From Paludibacteraceae bacterium (GTDB lineage Bacteria > Bacteroidota > Bacteroidia > Bacteroidales > Paludibacteraceae), in assembly GCA_017503075.1 (NCBI GenBank), contig JAFVTU010000009.1:1-64000 (forward strand): a stretch of 64,000 nucleotides of DNA, read 5' to 3'. This document shows positions 8,801-19,263 of the stretch, piece by piece. The notes under the pieces are model-generated. The model did not search any database and had not been told where the DNA came from. It was given only the letters and a program-made list of their open reading frames with translations. The translations under genes and the position numbers were made by a program. Position 1 is the stretch's first letter, and every line of letters begins with the position of its first letter.

Positions 8801-10212
8801 AAGAAAACAAGAGTTATTTATTTGCACCCAAAGAGATAACGGAAATTAATGGCAAACAATATCTTAAATGTGGCGGTGTGTTTTTGCGTGAAGAAGATTC
8901 GAAAGTTCTAATTTATAGTTTTCCATACGAAAAAGACTTGGTCTTATATGATTATACTTTAGAAGTTGGCGACACTTTGCAAAATCTCGGAATAGACATC
9001 TATTCTTTCCCTGAACTTGAATACGCAGCGGTAGTGGATTACATAGCATACGAAGATTATGATGTAGAAACAGATGAGTTTATAATTAAGAAAGAGCCAT
9101 TAGGATCGAAACGTGTTACTGAAGTATCAACAACCACATTATTAGACGGGAAAGAATATAAAAGATGGTTATTTGGCAATGATTGGGAAAATGGCAACTA
9201 TTATGTAGAAGGAATTGGAAATGTTGGAGGTAGTTTTGGAGGAGATTATATAAATATTGCTAATCCATATGCTCTTCCTACATGTTATATGGGCGAACAC
9301 CTCGTCTGCGTAAGCAAGAACAACAAACTCCTCTACCAGATGGATCCAGTTAAAATGGATGAATTAGGCGCAGAGTGCCTATGCGACTACAATCGTGGAC
9401 CTCGCAAGGACAATGCCAAAGATGGACAGATCGGTGGCAGACCAACCCCTACACAATGGAATCAATTAGAAGTTGTGCTTCGCCAAATGGATAACAACCA
9501 CACTATCCTGCAAGCAGAGACTTTCAGCTACACATTGGAAGACATCTCACAACAGGTGAACAACAAAACTTATTTTCAACTCGCACGCCAATCTACCAAA
9601 GATACTGCCACCACCAAGTCTGTAGTAGGCGCACTGCATTTTGGTGAAGATGAAGACAATCGCGTGTACTTCCTCCGCGATGGAGTAGAATATGTGCTCT
9701 ACGACTTCACCGCCGAAATAGGCGACACTGTGGAAATCTTTGCAGGTATCAACAACTACCCTCAAGAAACCACCTACACCCACGTAGTGGTTGATAAAGA
9801 CACCACTGAAGATGGAGCTTGCAGAATGTTCCTGGAGGTAGTCTTCCCCGATGAGACCAATGCTACTGCCGAAAACGCAGAAAAAGTCTGGTTAGCAGGT
9901 CTCGGCTCTGTGGACGGCATTGTGCATAACGCTGCCAAACGAACAAGCAACGCTCATGCCGCACCAAGCAGAAGTGCTAGCAGCAGCGAAACAGAAAGTT
10001 CAGTTATGCTCTGTGCTTGGCGCGAAGATAGTTGCCTCTACACCACCAACCACCCCGACTACGAAACCTTCGGTTGTGTCTATAACCAAGACCCTACAGC
10101 GGTAGAGGATATTTCCACATCCCAATCCTCGTACCAGAAAATCATACGAGAAGGACAATTCCTCATTCTCCACAATGGCAAAACCTATAGCGTAATGGGA
10201 ATAGAATTATAA
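5842..10212 (+). CDS. Large BspA-type leucine-rich-repeat surface protein
   Basis: This 1456-residue secreted protein begins with a signal peptide (residues 1-26, ending SSFA). Two blocks of LRR_5/BspA-type 23-residue repeats follow (about 60-490 and 560-775), with repeated ITSIGxxAFxxCxxLxSIxIP-like units. Then come three consecutive divergent copies of a 170-200-residue module (about 790-975, 985-1180 and 1190-1430). Each copy carries an LYDF/LYDY...GD motif, a W/Y-x-EG-x-G or LAGLGSVDG motif and an LLCA/LVCV strand. The C-terminus (KIIREGQFLILHNGKTYSVM) resembles the sorting tails of type IX-secreted proteins. Such proteins are exported adhesin-like surface proteins; the ligand is unknown. 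It follows the TPR/HTH gene on the same strand but has its own promoter. Confidence 0.88.
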   Translation: MKTINSFRSKLIALTLALMASVSSFAYNFGSGGLFFNIIDYDNYLAEVTYQKERSEENYDNLTHVIIPDTVLRGRVKYAVVGVGNMAFYKCKTLESIVIPDHIKSIGTNAFSECSALTSVQLPRTITFLNTSLFSNCTSLCSFTIPDNITSIYGSAFESCSSLSEVNIPSSVTSIGKYAFRYCNSLKSITIPNSVKSIDRGAFFKCKGLTDIKLPDSLSTISQEMFYECTALESITIPAGVTHIGHNAFYWCSKLKTMTLHNKIEYIDEWAFSQTEISTFVLAMKNAEEACNNRVNKILHNIGQQYATRKITIAGEKVRDLVVPNIVDSISDYAFAYSYIASVDIPNNLKRINPTAFYKCPSLQSVHWNALDFEEVSSAANAPFNKVASQIHTFKFGQDIKHIPAYLCYDMNRLDSIEIPAGVKSIGKHAFAHCSPSVVICHASQVPNIDESAFSKDYVSNTILYVPAESVETYKDSEQWNKFAHIVAIGEEINDTDSDWDWWLVHDFAVDNFGYAIIENATTPSVQIIEAVGKSGHVDIPTEVVHNDTLYKVTGLGTGIVTTFRYSPDLTSVFIPKEILLVNNAVFADCPNLESIVVEEGNVHQDSRDNCNAVIRNLYADRSPELVIGCKNTTIPDGVLSIGSYAFRGCKGLQEIEVPSSVTTIYQDAFYDCISLKSVVLGENITSINDLAFYNCYNLEKVVCLALTPPSKGASAFNNTPITDPDIEERAPIYVPDASVEIYKQAWKNYNIQPLSSISSYKSQWCDTWNILVKTGSVHPPVEETYCYQLAQDTVIGDYTYTAVVSKAINDALDAPHYVAAVRFTDDRKVYVYYDNAEYLLYDFNVQEGDELEVFAGINNYTSEIKTYKCTVTGVEQYACVGCPATITLQVHNHPNDFREFYRQTQWIEGVGDINGFLNGINHYVEMDGGGSEYLLCAHKGDELKYTGPLYEEYGCGDNAEQTPEDLFPTLWGLQRTSCDEWFDGCEENKSYLFAPKEITEINGKQYLKCGGVFLREEDSKVLIYSFPYEKDLVLYDYTLEVGDTLQNLGIDIYSFPELEYAAVVDYIAYEDYDVETDEFIIKKEPLGSKRVTEVSTTTLLDGKEYKRWLFGNDWENGNYYVEGIGNVGGSFGGDYINIANPYALPTCYMGEHLVCVSKNNKLLYQMDPVKMDELGAECLCDYNRGPRKDNAKDGQIGGRPTPTQWNQLEVVLRQMDNNHTILQAETFSYTLEDISQQVNNKTYFQLARQSTKDTATTKSVVGALHFGEDEDNRVYFLRDGVEYVLYDFTAEIGDTVEIFAGINNYPQETTYTHVVVDKDTTEDGACRMFLEVVFPDETNATAENAEKVWLAGLGSVDGIVHNAAKRTSNAHAAPSRSASSSETESSVMLCAWREDSCLYTTNHPDYETFGCVYNQDPTAVEDISTSQSSYQKIIREGQFLILHNGKTYSVMGIEL

Positions 10213-10249
10213 TTTAGAGTTCAAGCGCGGGCTAAATGCCCGCGCTACT
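10213..10249. repeat. REP-like hairpin element after the LRR gene
   Basis: TTTAGAG is followed by a 9-bp perfect stem (10224-10232 with 10238-10246, loop TAAAT), then ACT. The element abuts the LRR stop codon and may act as a transcription terminator, though no long U-run follows. The order TTTAGNG, GC-rich hairpin, GCTACT matches the elements at 12427, 32788 and 42179. Confidence 0.7.
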
Positions 10250-10309
10250 TATATCCCTTATGTAAAGAGGGTTGCAATATCAACACCATTGTACCCTATT
10301 CTACCCTAC

Positions 10310-10337
10310 ACTAAACTCTAAACACTAAACTCTCAAC
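10310..10337. repeat. 14-bp direct repeat upstream of the U32 gene
   Basis: Two 14-bp units, ACTAAACTCTAAAC and ACTAAACTCTCAAC, lie in tandem immediately before the -33 element of the next promoter. The words are the reverse complement of the GTTTAG-type repeats seen at other gene junctions. Confidence 0.75.
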
Positions 10338-10342
10338 AAAAA

Positions 10343-10374
10343 TTTGCATATCTCGCAAATTTTCTGTACCTTTG
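10343..10374 (+). promoter_or_regulatory. Promoter placed directly at the U32-family start codon
   Basis: TTTG (10343-10346), 20 nt and TACCTTTG (10367-10374): the best consensus match in the window. The -7 element ends only 4 nt before the ATG at 10379. The expected transcription start is therefore at or next to the initiator codon, suggesting a leaderless mRNA. Confidence 0.9.
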
Positions 10375-10378
10375 CAGC

Positions 10379-11647
10379 ATGAATCAAATCAACGATATAG
10401 AGATTATGGCACCCATAGGGTGCTGGGAGAGTCTTGCTGCAGCCCTAGAAGCTGGTGCAACAAGTGTGTATTTCGGCATCGAGTACCTTAATATGCGTGC
10501 TCGCTCATCCGCTAACTTCACCACACAGGACCTCCATACCATTGTGGAGCGATGCCAAGCAGCAGGCGTCAAAACCTACCTCACGCTCAACACCGTCATG
10601 TATCCCGAAGACCTACCGCTGATGCGCGAGATAGTAGATCACGCTAAGGCAGCAGGACTATCGGCTATCATCGCTTCCGATATTGCAGTACTACAATATG
10701 CCCACGATTCTGGCGTGGAAGTGCACCTCTCTACCCAACTCAATATCGCCAACACTGAAGCACTCAAGTTCTACGCGCAATACGCTGATGTAGTGGTACT
10801 TGCACGCGAGCTCAACATGGAGCAAGTTGCTAGCATCTACCGCGATATTCTAGAGCAAGATATCCGTGGACCAAAAGGCGAACTTATCCGCATTGAGATG
10901 TTCTGTCATGGTGCACTTTGCATGGCGGTAAGTGGCAAATGTTACCTCAGTCTCAACAACCTCGGCGCCAGTGCCAATCGCGGCGCTTGCATGCAAATCT
11001 GCCGTCGTGGGTATGTGGTCAAAGACAAAGAAAGCGAACTCGAACTAGAAGTGGACAACCAATACATCATGTCGCCTAAAGACCTCAAAACCATTCACTT
11101 CCTCAACAAGATGCTCGACGCAGGCGTACGCGTATTAAAAATAGAAGGACGCGCGCGTGGAGCAGAATATGTAAAGACTGTCGTGGAATGTTACAAAGAG
11201 GCCGTTGACCTATGGATCAACAATAAAGATCTTTGGGCTAGTGACAATATTGAACCATATATCGAGAATTGGAACATCCGTCTCGCACGCGTATTCAATC
11301 GCGGTTTCTGGGATGGGTACTACCAAGGACAACGCCTAGGCGAGTGGACACACAAGTATGGTTCACGAGCAACACGCAAAAAAGTGTTTGCTGGCAAATG
11401 TACCAACTTCTTCAAGAACATCTCTGTTGCAGAATTCTATCTCGAAGCCACCAAAGAGGTACGCGAGGGTGATGAACTACTCATCACAGGCGAAACTACG
11501 GGTGCATACGAAATCGTTGCACACAACATGCACGACGCCAAAGGCAACCCTCAGACTATCATTGAGAAAGGCAACTATTTCGCCATAAAAACAGAAAAGA
11601 CGATTCGTAGAGGAGACCGCCTTTTCTTACTCAAAGTTGAGGAATAA
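10379..11647 (+). CDS. U32-family protein, TrhP (YegQ)-like
   Basis: This 422-residue U32 'peptidase' family protein has an N-terminal TIM-barrel-like half (IEIMAPIGCWESLAAALEAG, VYFG, HLSTQLNIANTEAL). The family's cysteine cluster lies in GALCMAVSGKCYLS and RGACMQICRR, and the KIEGRARGAEYV motif is present. In characterised relatives such as E. coli TrhP (YegQ), these proteins act in prephenate-dependent hydroxylation of U34 in tRNA, with an iron-sulfur site, rather than as collagenases. The length fits the short TrhP form. The family N-terminus begins just before IEIMAP, which supports the ATG at 10379. It converges with the ZIP gene, with only 2 bp between the stop codons. Confidence 0.85.
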   Translation: MNQINDIEIMAPIGCWESLAAALEAGATSVYFGIEYLNMRARSSANFTTQDLHTIVERCQAAGVKTYLTLNTVMYPEDLPLMREIVDHAKAAGLSAIIASDIAVLQYAHDSGVEVHLSTQLNIANTEALKFYAQYADVVVLARELNMEQVASIYRDILEQDIRGPKGELIRIEMFCHGALCMAVSGKCYLSLNNLGASANRGACMQICRRGYVVKDKESELELEVDNQYIMSPKDLKTIHFLNKMLDAGVRVLKIEGRARGAEYVKTVVECYKEAVDLWINNKDLWASDNIEPYIENWNIRLARVFNRGFWDGYYQGQRLGEWTHKYGSRATRKKVFAGKCTNFFKNISVAEFYLEATKEVREGDELLITGETTGAYEIVAHNMHDAKGNPQTIIEKGNYFAIKTEKTIRRGDRLFLLKVEE

Positions 11648-11649
11648 TC

Positions 11650-12423
11650 CTACAACGCGTAATCCAACACCATCATCAATACAAACCCTGCGGTGAAACC
11701 CAGCGTAGGGATATTGCTGTGTGGTTCGGCTTGCGCTTCGGGTATAAGTTCCTCTATCACTACATACATCATGGCTCCTGCGGCAAATGCCAATAGGTAA
11801 GGCAGGGCAGGAGAAATCAATCCTATCAACAGCATTGTCAATATACTTGCTATTGGCTCCACTATTCCTGACAACGCACCTATCGCAAAGGCCTTTCCCT
11901 TGCCCATGCCTTCAGAATGAAGTGGCATAGATAATATAGCACCTTCAGGGAAGTTTTGTATCGCTATACCTATTGCCAAAGCCCATGCTGCGGACATAGG
12001 GATAGTGCTACCCTCTGCCATAGCACTGGCGAGTATCACTCCCACTGCCATACCCTCGGGGATATTGTGTAGGGTGACTGCCACAGAGAGCATCGTGGTG
12101 CGCTTCCATTGGCAGTTGCGTGTCAAACCTTCTGGCTTGTCTGCTCCGATATGCAAGTGGGGGATAAGGGTATCAAGTAGTAAAAGAAAGAGTATTCCTA
12201 ATACAAACCCTACTGCAGCAGGTAGCCACGTGATGCCGCCATTTTCAGCCGCCATCTCTAAACTGGGAATAAGCAGTGACCAAACCGATGCTGCTACCAT
12301 CACGCCTGATGCAAAGCCCAAGAGCAACTTACGCAGCAGGTCGCTCATCTTGCCGCGTAGCAAGAAGACCATTGCTGCACCAAGCGCAGTGCCTAAGAAC
12401 GGGAGTAGGAGGATTGGAGTCAT
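11650..12423 (-). CDS. ZIP family metal transporter
   Basis: This 257-residue integral membrane protein of the ZIP (zinc/iron permease) family has about eight hydrophobic segments. Signature histidine/glutamate motifs are present: HNIPEGMAVGV in one helix and NFPEGAILSMPL in the next, which in ZIP proteins form the binuclear metal site. A short loop (about 93-108) contains HLHIG. The likely role is uptake of Zn(II) or another divalent metal across the inner membrane; the exact metal cannot be read from sequence. It lies 41 bp downstream of the antiporter gene on the same strand, separated by a REP-like repeat. Confidence 0.9.
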   Translation of the reverse strand: MTPILLLPFLGTALGAAMVFLLRGKMSDLLRKLLLGFASGVMVAASVWSLLIPSLEMAAENGGITWLPAAVGFVLGILFLLLLDTLIPHLHIGADKPEGLTRNCQWKRTTMLSVAVTLHNIPEGMAVGVILASAMAEGSTIPMSAAWALAIGIAIQNFPEGAILSMPLHSEGMGKGKAFAIGALSGIVEPIASILTMLLIGLISPALPYLLAFAAGAMMYVVIEELIPEAQAEPHSNIPTLGFTAGFVLMMVLDYAL

Positions 12424-12426
12424 TGT

Positions 12427-12470
12427 GTTTAGTGTTTAGTGGACGCTTCGCTACTGTTTAGTGGTTAGAG
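12427..12470. repeat. GTTTAGTG-flanked REP-like element
   Basis: GTTTAGTGTTTAGTG, then GACGCTTCGCTACT, then GTTTAGTGGTTAGAG. It fills the spacer between the ZIP start codon and the antiporter stop codon and overlaps the last codons of the antiporter. It shares the layout of the elements at 32788-32829 and 42179-42219. Confidence 0.75.
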
Positions 12471-13544
12471 GGTTATGATTCGATAGGTGAGATAAGCAGC
12501 GTAGGTAAGAAGAAGGATGGCTCCGTGCCAACGCTTAATCTCGTGTTTCTTGGTGAGATAGACGAAGAGCATCACGAAGACACTACCCAAAGCTGCCATC
12601 AACGCATCAATTTCCAGTCCGTGGTAGCCAGGCAATGCTTTGACGCATGCACTCGTACCAAGGATGAAAAAGATATTGAAGATATTGCTACCTATGACAT
12701 TGCCCAACGCAATATCGCAGTTCTTTTTGAACGCTGCCATACAAGAGGTTGCCAGTTCGGGCAACGATGTACCCAACGCTACAACCGTCAAACCGATAAT
12801 CGCATCGCTCACACCTAAGGAGTGTGCAATAGAAGTAGCACTCTTGACTATCAACTCTCCACCGACAACCAAACCCACCAGTCCGCCGAGAATCAATGCC
12901 AATGCACGTTTGGCAGACATGGGTTTGTAGCCCTCGTTGCTCTCTGTTTGTGGGGCGCTACCTATACCTTTGAAATTATGCCAAAGGAAGATGAGGAAGA
13001 GAATGAGCAATATACTACCACCGATACCTGAGATGAAGCCCGCTTTACCTTGTCCAACGTTGATTGACCCTAAATCGCTGATAGATGGTTGGTTGATGCT
13101 CATATTGAATAAATGCTCAATTTGCAACCATGATGGGCTGTTGTATACCGCAAACAGCAAGACCAATAGTGCAGCCAACATACTGAAAGGTATGTCAAAC
13201 TTGCGCGTGGCTTTTTGCGATGAAATCGGGAATATTAGTGCAGTAAAGCCCAATATTACGAATATATTGATAATATTACTACCCAGCACATTGGTGATGG
13301 CAATCTCGGTGCTTCCTTGTCCTACTGCCACCATGTTTACCACGAACTCAGGCATACTGGTACCGAAAGCCACTACGGTCAGGCCAATCACAATATCGCT
13401 CACGCCATATTTCTTTGCCAGCCCCGAAGCACCGTCCACGAGGAAGTCAGCCCCCTTGATAAGGGCTGCACAGCCCACAATAATCAGTGGTACTGCTACC
13501 CAAAAGCCGCCAGTGGCGAGCCAGTTATTTAAGAATTCAAACAT
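12465..13544 (-). CDS. Calcium/sodium antiporter (CaCA family, YrbG-like)
   Basis: This 359-residue inner-membrane protein has two homologous halves of five helices, as in K-dependent Na/Ca exchanger-like bacterial antiporters. The alpha-repeat signatures are clear: GLTVVAFGTSMPEFVVN in the first half and GLTVVALGTSLPELATS in the second, each followed by LGSNIINIF or IGSNIFNIF. These acidic and Ser/Asn residues bind the cations. The likely role is Na-driven (or proton-driven) calcium extrusion. It is on the same strand as ychF, 95 bp downstream of it; the gap contains 8-bp repeats. No separate promoter of the consensus type was found. Confidence 0.92.
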   Translation of the reverse strand: MFEFLNNWLATGGFWVAVPLIIVGCAALIKGADFLVDGASGLAKKYGVSDIVIGLTVVAFGTSMPEFVVNMVAVGQGSTEIAITNVLGSNIINIFVILGFTALIFPISSQKATRKFDIPFSMLAALLVLLFAVYNSPSWLQIEHLFNMSINQPSISDLGSINVGQGKAGFISGIGGSILLILFLIFLWHNFKGIGSAPQTESNEGYKPMSAKRALALILGGLVGLVVGGELIVKSATSIAHSLGVSDAIIGLTVVALGTSLPELATSCMAAFKKNCDIALGNVIGSNIFNIFFILGTSACVKALPGYHGLEIDALMAALGSVFVMLFVYLTKKHEIKRWHGAILLLTYAAYLTYRIITL

Positions 13545-13604
13545 TGTTATATTTTAAGAGGCTAAAGGTTAAAGGCTGGTAATATGCGGCTACACCGCTA
13601 TTTC

Positions 13605-13633
13605 TCGCCTCATCGCCTCTCGCCTTATCGCCT
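13605..13633. repeat. TCGCCT-type ~8-bp tandem repeat
   Basis: TCGCCT occurs four times with spacings of 8, 7 and 8 bp (13605, 13613, 13620, 13628), just downstream of the ychF stop codon. The same word in 8-bp register forms the start of the gldB reading frame at 63897-63928, 50 kb away. Confidence 0.8.
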
Positions 13634-13639
13634 TTTTAA

Positions 13640-14746
13640 TTACACGTTGAACAAGAAGTGCATGATGTCGCCATCTTGCACGACGTATTCTTTGCCTTCG
13701 ATGCCAAGTTTACCTGCTGCACGGCAAGCCGACTCGCCACCGAGTGCGATATAATCCTCATACTTTATCACCTCTGCACGAATGAAGCCACGCTCAAAAT
13801 CGGTGTGGATAACGCCTGCACATTGAGGCGCTTTGCTGCCCGCACGGAAGGTCCAAGCACGTACCTCGTCGCTACCTGCGGTGAGGAAAGTACGAAGGTC
13901 GAGCAATGCGTATGCTGCCTTAATCAAACGGCTCACGCCTGACTCAGAAAGCCCGATTTCATCGAGGAACATCTGACGCTCTTCGTAGGTCTCGAGTTCG
14001 GCAATCTCACTCTCAATCTTCGCTGCCACAACTAACACTTGTGCGTTCTCATCTTTGACCGCTTCGCGCACTTGCTCCACATAAGCATTGCCATTGACAG
14101 CAGAGTTCTCGTCCACGTTGCAGACATAGAGCACGGGTTTGCTGGTGAGGAGCATCGTCTCTTTCGCCACTTGCTCCTCGTCCTTATTTACTAGTTCCAC
14201 AGTGCGAGCAGAACGGCCTTGAGAAAGTGCCTCGCGGTATTTGAGAAGCACATCGAGTGCCACTTTGGCTTGTTTGTCGCCACCCACGCGCACTTGTTTC
14301 TCAATCTTTTGAATGCGCGACTCCACGGTCTCAAGGTCCTTGAGTTGGAGTTCGGCATCGATGATATCTTTATCACGGATAGGATCCACGCTACCGTCCA
14401 CGTGTACAACGTTCTCATCGTCGAAGCAGCGGAGTACATGGATGATAGCATCCGTCTCGCGGATGTTAGCTAAGAACTTATTACCAAGGCCTTCGCCTTT
14501 GCTTGCACCTTTCACCAATCCCGCAATATCCACGATTTCAACGGTGGTTGGAATCACTCCGCGTTCGGGTTTGCAGAGTTCGCCGAGCTTGATGAGTCGC
14601 TCGTCGGGTACGGTGATAACGCCTACATTAGGTTCGATGGTGCAGAAAGGGAAGTTCGCCGATTGTGCCTTGGCGTTGCTAAGGCAATTGAAGAGGGTCG
14701 ATTTGCCGACATTAGGAAGTCCTACTATACCACACTGAAGTGCCAT
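13640..14746 (-). CDS. ychF: Redox-regulated ATPase YchF (OLA1-type)
   Basis: This 368-residue cytosolic P-loop NTPase belongs to the Obg/YchF group. It begins [19 protein letters not shown], with the G1 loop at residues 8-16. [20 protein letters not shown] and the C-terminal TGS domain ending [10 protein letters not shown] are typical. YchF proteins bind ribosomes, prefer ATP over GTP and modulate stress responses. The gene starts 5 bp after the gpmI stop on the same strand, so the two form an operon. Length and motifs are normal. Confidence 0.96.
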   Translation of the reverse strand: MALQCGIVGLPNVGKSTLFNCLSNAKAQSANFPFCTIEPNVGVITVPDERLIKLGELCKPERGVIPTTVEIVDIAGLVKGASKGEGLGNKFLANIRETDAIIHVLRCFDDENVVHVDGSVDPIRDKDIIDAELQLKDLETVESRIQKIEKQVRVGGDKQAKVALDVLLKYREALSQGRSARTVELVNKDEEQVAKETMLLTSKPVLYVCNVDENSAVNGNAYVEQVREAVKDENAQVLVVAAKIESEIAELETYEERQMFLDEIGLSESGVSRLIKAAYALLDLRTFLTAGSDEVRAWTFRAGSKAPQCAGVIHTDFERGFIRAEVIKYEDYIALGGESACRAAGKLGIEGKEYVVQDGDIMHFLFNV

Positions 14747-14751
14747 AATTC

Positions 14752-16281
14752 TTAGTTCTTAATCAAGTTATGTCCAGTCATTTCTTTTGGTTGCTCTACG
14801 CCGAGGATGTGGCAGAGGGATGGAGCCACGTCGGCGAGGATACCGTCTTCGAGTTGTGCGTCGGTGTGCTCCTTGCTCACATACACGAATGGTACTGGAT
14901 TCAAAGAGTGCGCTGTATTAGGCGAACCATCGGCATTGATAGCATTGTCGCAGTTGCCGTGGTCAGCGATAATGATGATCTCGTAGTCGTTCTTGAGCGC
15001 AGTATTTACTACTTTATCCACGCATTCATCGATTGTTTTGACTGCTTTCTCGATAGCAGCATATACGCCTGTGTGACCCACCATGTCGCCGTTAGCGAAG
15101 TTGAGGGTGATATAGTCGTATTTCTGTGTGTCGAGTGCCTCGCAGAGTGCCTCTGTCACCTCAGGTGCAGACATCTCTGGTTGGAGGTCATAGGTAGCTA
15201 CCTTTGGTGAAGGGATCAAGATACGCTCCTCGCCTGGGTACTCTGCTTCGCGGCCGCCATTGAAGAAGAAGGTCACGTGTGCAAACTTCTCTGTTTCAGC
15301 GATACGGAGTTGCTTCAAGCCCGCATTCGACACAATCTCACCCATGGTGTTTTGTACGTTCTCTTTAGGGAAGAGGACATGCAGACCTTGGAATGAAGAA
15401 TCGTATGGAGTCATGCAGTAGTATTGCAGGTTAGGAATGGTGGTCATACCTTGTTCTGGCATGTCTTGTTGGGTAAGCACAATAGTAATTTCTTTCGCGC
15501 GGTCGTTGCGGTAGTTGAAGAAAATCACTACGTCACCCTCCTCGATAGTAGCCAGTGGATTGCCATCACGTACATGAACGATAGGTTTGATAAACTCATC
15601 GGTCACGCCCTCATTGTAACTCTCTTGCATGGCTTGGAGCATGTCCTCAGACGCTTTGCCCTCGCCATGTACGAGGCAGTCGTATGCCACCTTCACGCGC
15701 TCCCAACGTTTGTCACGGTCCATGACATAGAAGCGACCTTGGATAGTAGCGATTTCACCGCAAGTAGCAGCAAGGTGTTGCTGCAATTGGTCAATGAAAC
15801 CGAGACCTGACTTAGGGTCGGTATCGCGACCATCCATGAAGCAGTGGATGAAGGTTTGTCCGTCTAATCCGTAGGTTTTAGCGATTTGGGTGAGGTAGAA
15901 CAGATGGTCGAAAGAAGAGTGTACACCACCATTAGAGGTGAGGCCCATGATATGGAGCTTCTTGCCAGTCTCTTTCGCATAACCGAAAGCAGATTTGATT
16001 TCTGAATTCTCCAGAATGCTGCCATCTTTGCAAGCACGGTTGATCTTCACGAGGTCTTGATATACCACGCGTCCTGCGCCAATATTGAGGTGACCTACCT
16101 CAGAGTTGCCCATTTGTCCATCTGGTAAACCCACATTTTCGCCACTGGCTTGCAGTTGGCTATGAGGGTACTTCTCTAGGAGCGCATCCCAATGTGGAGT
16201 TGGAGTGCAAGAGATTGCATCGGCTTTAGATTTGTTTCCGATTCCCCAGCCGTCGAGAATCATAAGTAATGCTTTTGACAT
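14752..16281 (-). CDS. gpmI: 2,3-bisphosphoglycerate-independent phosphoglycerate mutase
   Basis: GpmI interconverts 3- and 2-phosphoglycerate in glycolysis and gluconeogenesis through a phosphoserine and two metal ions. The 509-residue protein starts [13 protein letters not shown] (first metal Asp) and carries the catalytic serine in [13 protein letters not shown]. Further metal-site motifs are [23 protein letters not shown] and [10 protein letters not shown]. An upstream in-frame ATG would add 22 unrelated residues, so I place the start at 16281. The promoter at 16356-16387 fits. It is the first gene of an operon with ychF. Confidence 0.96.
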   Translation of the reverse strand: MSKALLMILDGWGIGNKSKADAISCTPTPHWDALLEKYPHSQLQASGENVGLPDGQMGNSEVGHLNIGAGRVVYQDLVKINRACKDGSILENSEIKSAFGYAKETGKKLHIMGLTSNGGVHSSFDHLFYLTQIAKTYGLDGQTFIHCFMDGRDTDPKSGLGFIDQLQQHLAATCGEIATIQGRFYVMDRDKRWERVKVAYDCLVHGEGKASEDMLQAMQESYNEGVTDEFIKPIVHVRDGNPLATIEEGDVVIFFNYRNDRAKEITIVLTQQDMPEQGMTTIPNLQYYCMTPYDSSFQGLHVLFPKENVQNTMGEIVSNAGLKQLRIAETEKFAHVTFFFNGGREAEYPGEERILIPSPKVATYDLQPEMSAPEVTEALCEALDTQKYDYITLNFANGDMVGHTGVYAAIEKAVKTIDECVDKVVNTALKNDYEIIIIADHGNCDNAINADGSPNTAHSLNPVPFVYVSKEHTDAQLEDGILADVAPSLCHILGVEQPKEMTGHNLIKN

Positions 16282-16355
16282 AGTTGTTATATATTTTAAG
16301 TTATTTTCGATTGATTTTAAACAGACGCCTAGTAGGCAGGATAACAAAAATCATG

Positions 16356-16387
16356 CAAAGGTACTACTTTTTTCGAGAAATACCAAA
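16356..16387 (-). promoter_or_regulatory. Promoter of gpmI-ychF
   Basis: On the minus strand, TTTG (16384-16387), 20 nt and TACCTTTG (16356-16363). The leader to the gpmI ATG is about 70 nt. Confidence 0.88.
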
Positions 16388-16592
16388 AATAAAGTATTAT
16401 TTTTCACTAGCAATTAGTAATTTCATGTAGTAATAGATAAAAAAAGCGAAAGAATGGACATTTTAGGCCATCGAAAAACAAGCGATTTAAGCAATTCTGT
16501 AGATTCTGTAAAAAAATCTATGCTATCCAAAAGCCCCAAAAGGTACTTTATTTGCGATTTAAGCGTATTTCTCAAAAAATCAGCAACACGGT

Positions 16593-16624
16593 ATTGTGTA
16601 TGTTAAAGTTTTTTTGTACCTTTG
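16593..16624 (+). promoter_or_regulatory. Promoter of gyrB
   Basis: ATTG (16593-16596), 20 nt and TACCTTTG (16617-16624), with a leader of about 65 nt to the gyrB ATG. Confidence 0.87.
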
Positions 16625-16684
16625 TGGTCAGTTTGCGCATATGCCGAAGTTAAGAAGTAAGTGAAAGAATATATCATAAAATAA

Positions 16685-18685
<2,001 letters not shown>

Positions 18686-18709
18686 CCCCATCATTTACAC
18701 CATACACCA

Positions 18710-19252
18710 ATGAAGATAGCAGTTTATTGTAGTGCCAAAGACCGTATTCCCGAAGACTATCTAGCTTTGGGTGACGTACTCGGCAAGTGGATTGCTCAGG
18801 CAGGCCACACATTGGTGTATGGCGGTGCTACGGGAGGATTGATGACTCGCGTGAGTAACGCGGCAAAAGCAGCTAGCGGCACAGTAGAAGGTGTAATCCC
18901 TCAACGCATCATCCAAGCCAAGCGTATGGCTAACAATTGCGATACACTCCACATAGTAGAGAACATGTGCGAGCGCAAACAAAAGATGAAGGAATTGGCT
19001 GATTGCTTTGTGTGCTTGCCAGGCAGCTACGGCACCATGGATGAGATGATGGATGTTGTTGCAAGCGGCACAGTAGATGAACATCGCAAACCAATATTTG
19101 TTCTCAATTACAAAGGTTTCTACGAAGGTCTAAAGCAACAAGCTGAACACATGCGCACCCTCGCATTCCTACCACAACAAGAGCAATACGCACCGCAATT
19201 CGTGGATACGATGGACGAATTAATCAACCATTTAGAGAGTTTAAAATTATAA
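18710..19252 (+). CDS. LOG-family Rossmann-fold protein (TIGR00730 type)
   Basis: This 180-residue protein belongs to the LONELY GUY / 'lysine decarboxylase-like' family, whose best-known members are cytokinin riboside 5'-monophosphate phosphoribohydrolases. The family motifs appear as MTRVSNAAKAASG and PGSYGTMDEM (usual PGGxGTxxE). The second Gly of PGG is replaced by Ser here, a mild deviation. VYGGATGGLM forms the nucleotide-binding loop near residue 40. In bacteria the physiological substrate is usually unknown, so I give no symbol. It lies 24 bp after gyrB and 11 bp before the next gene, so it is probably cotranscribed. Confidence 0.88.
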   Translation: MKIAVYCSAKDRIPEDYLALGDVLGKWIAQAGHTLVYGGATGGLMTRVSNAAKAASGTVEGVIPQRIIQAKRMANNCDTLHIVENMCERKQKMKELADCFVCLPGSYGTMDEMMDVVASGTVDEHRKPIFVLNYKGFYEGLKQQAEHMRTLAFLPQQEQYAPQFVDTMDELINHLESLKL

Positions 19253-19263
19253 AAACAAATACA

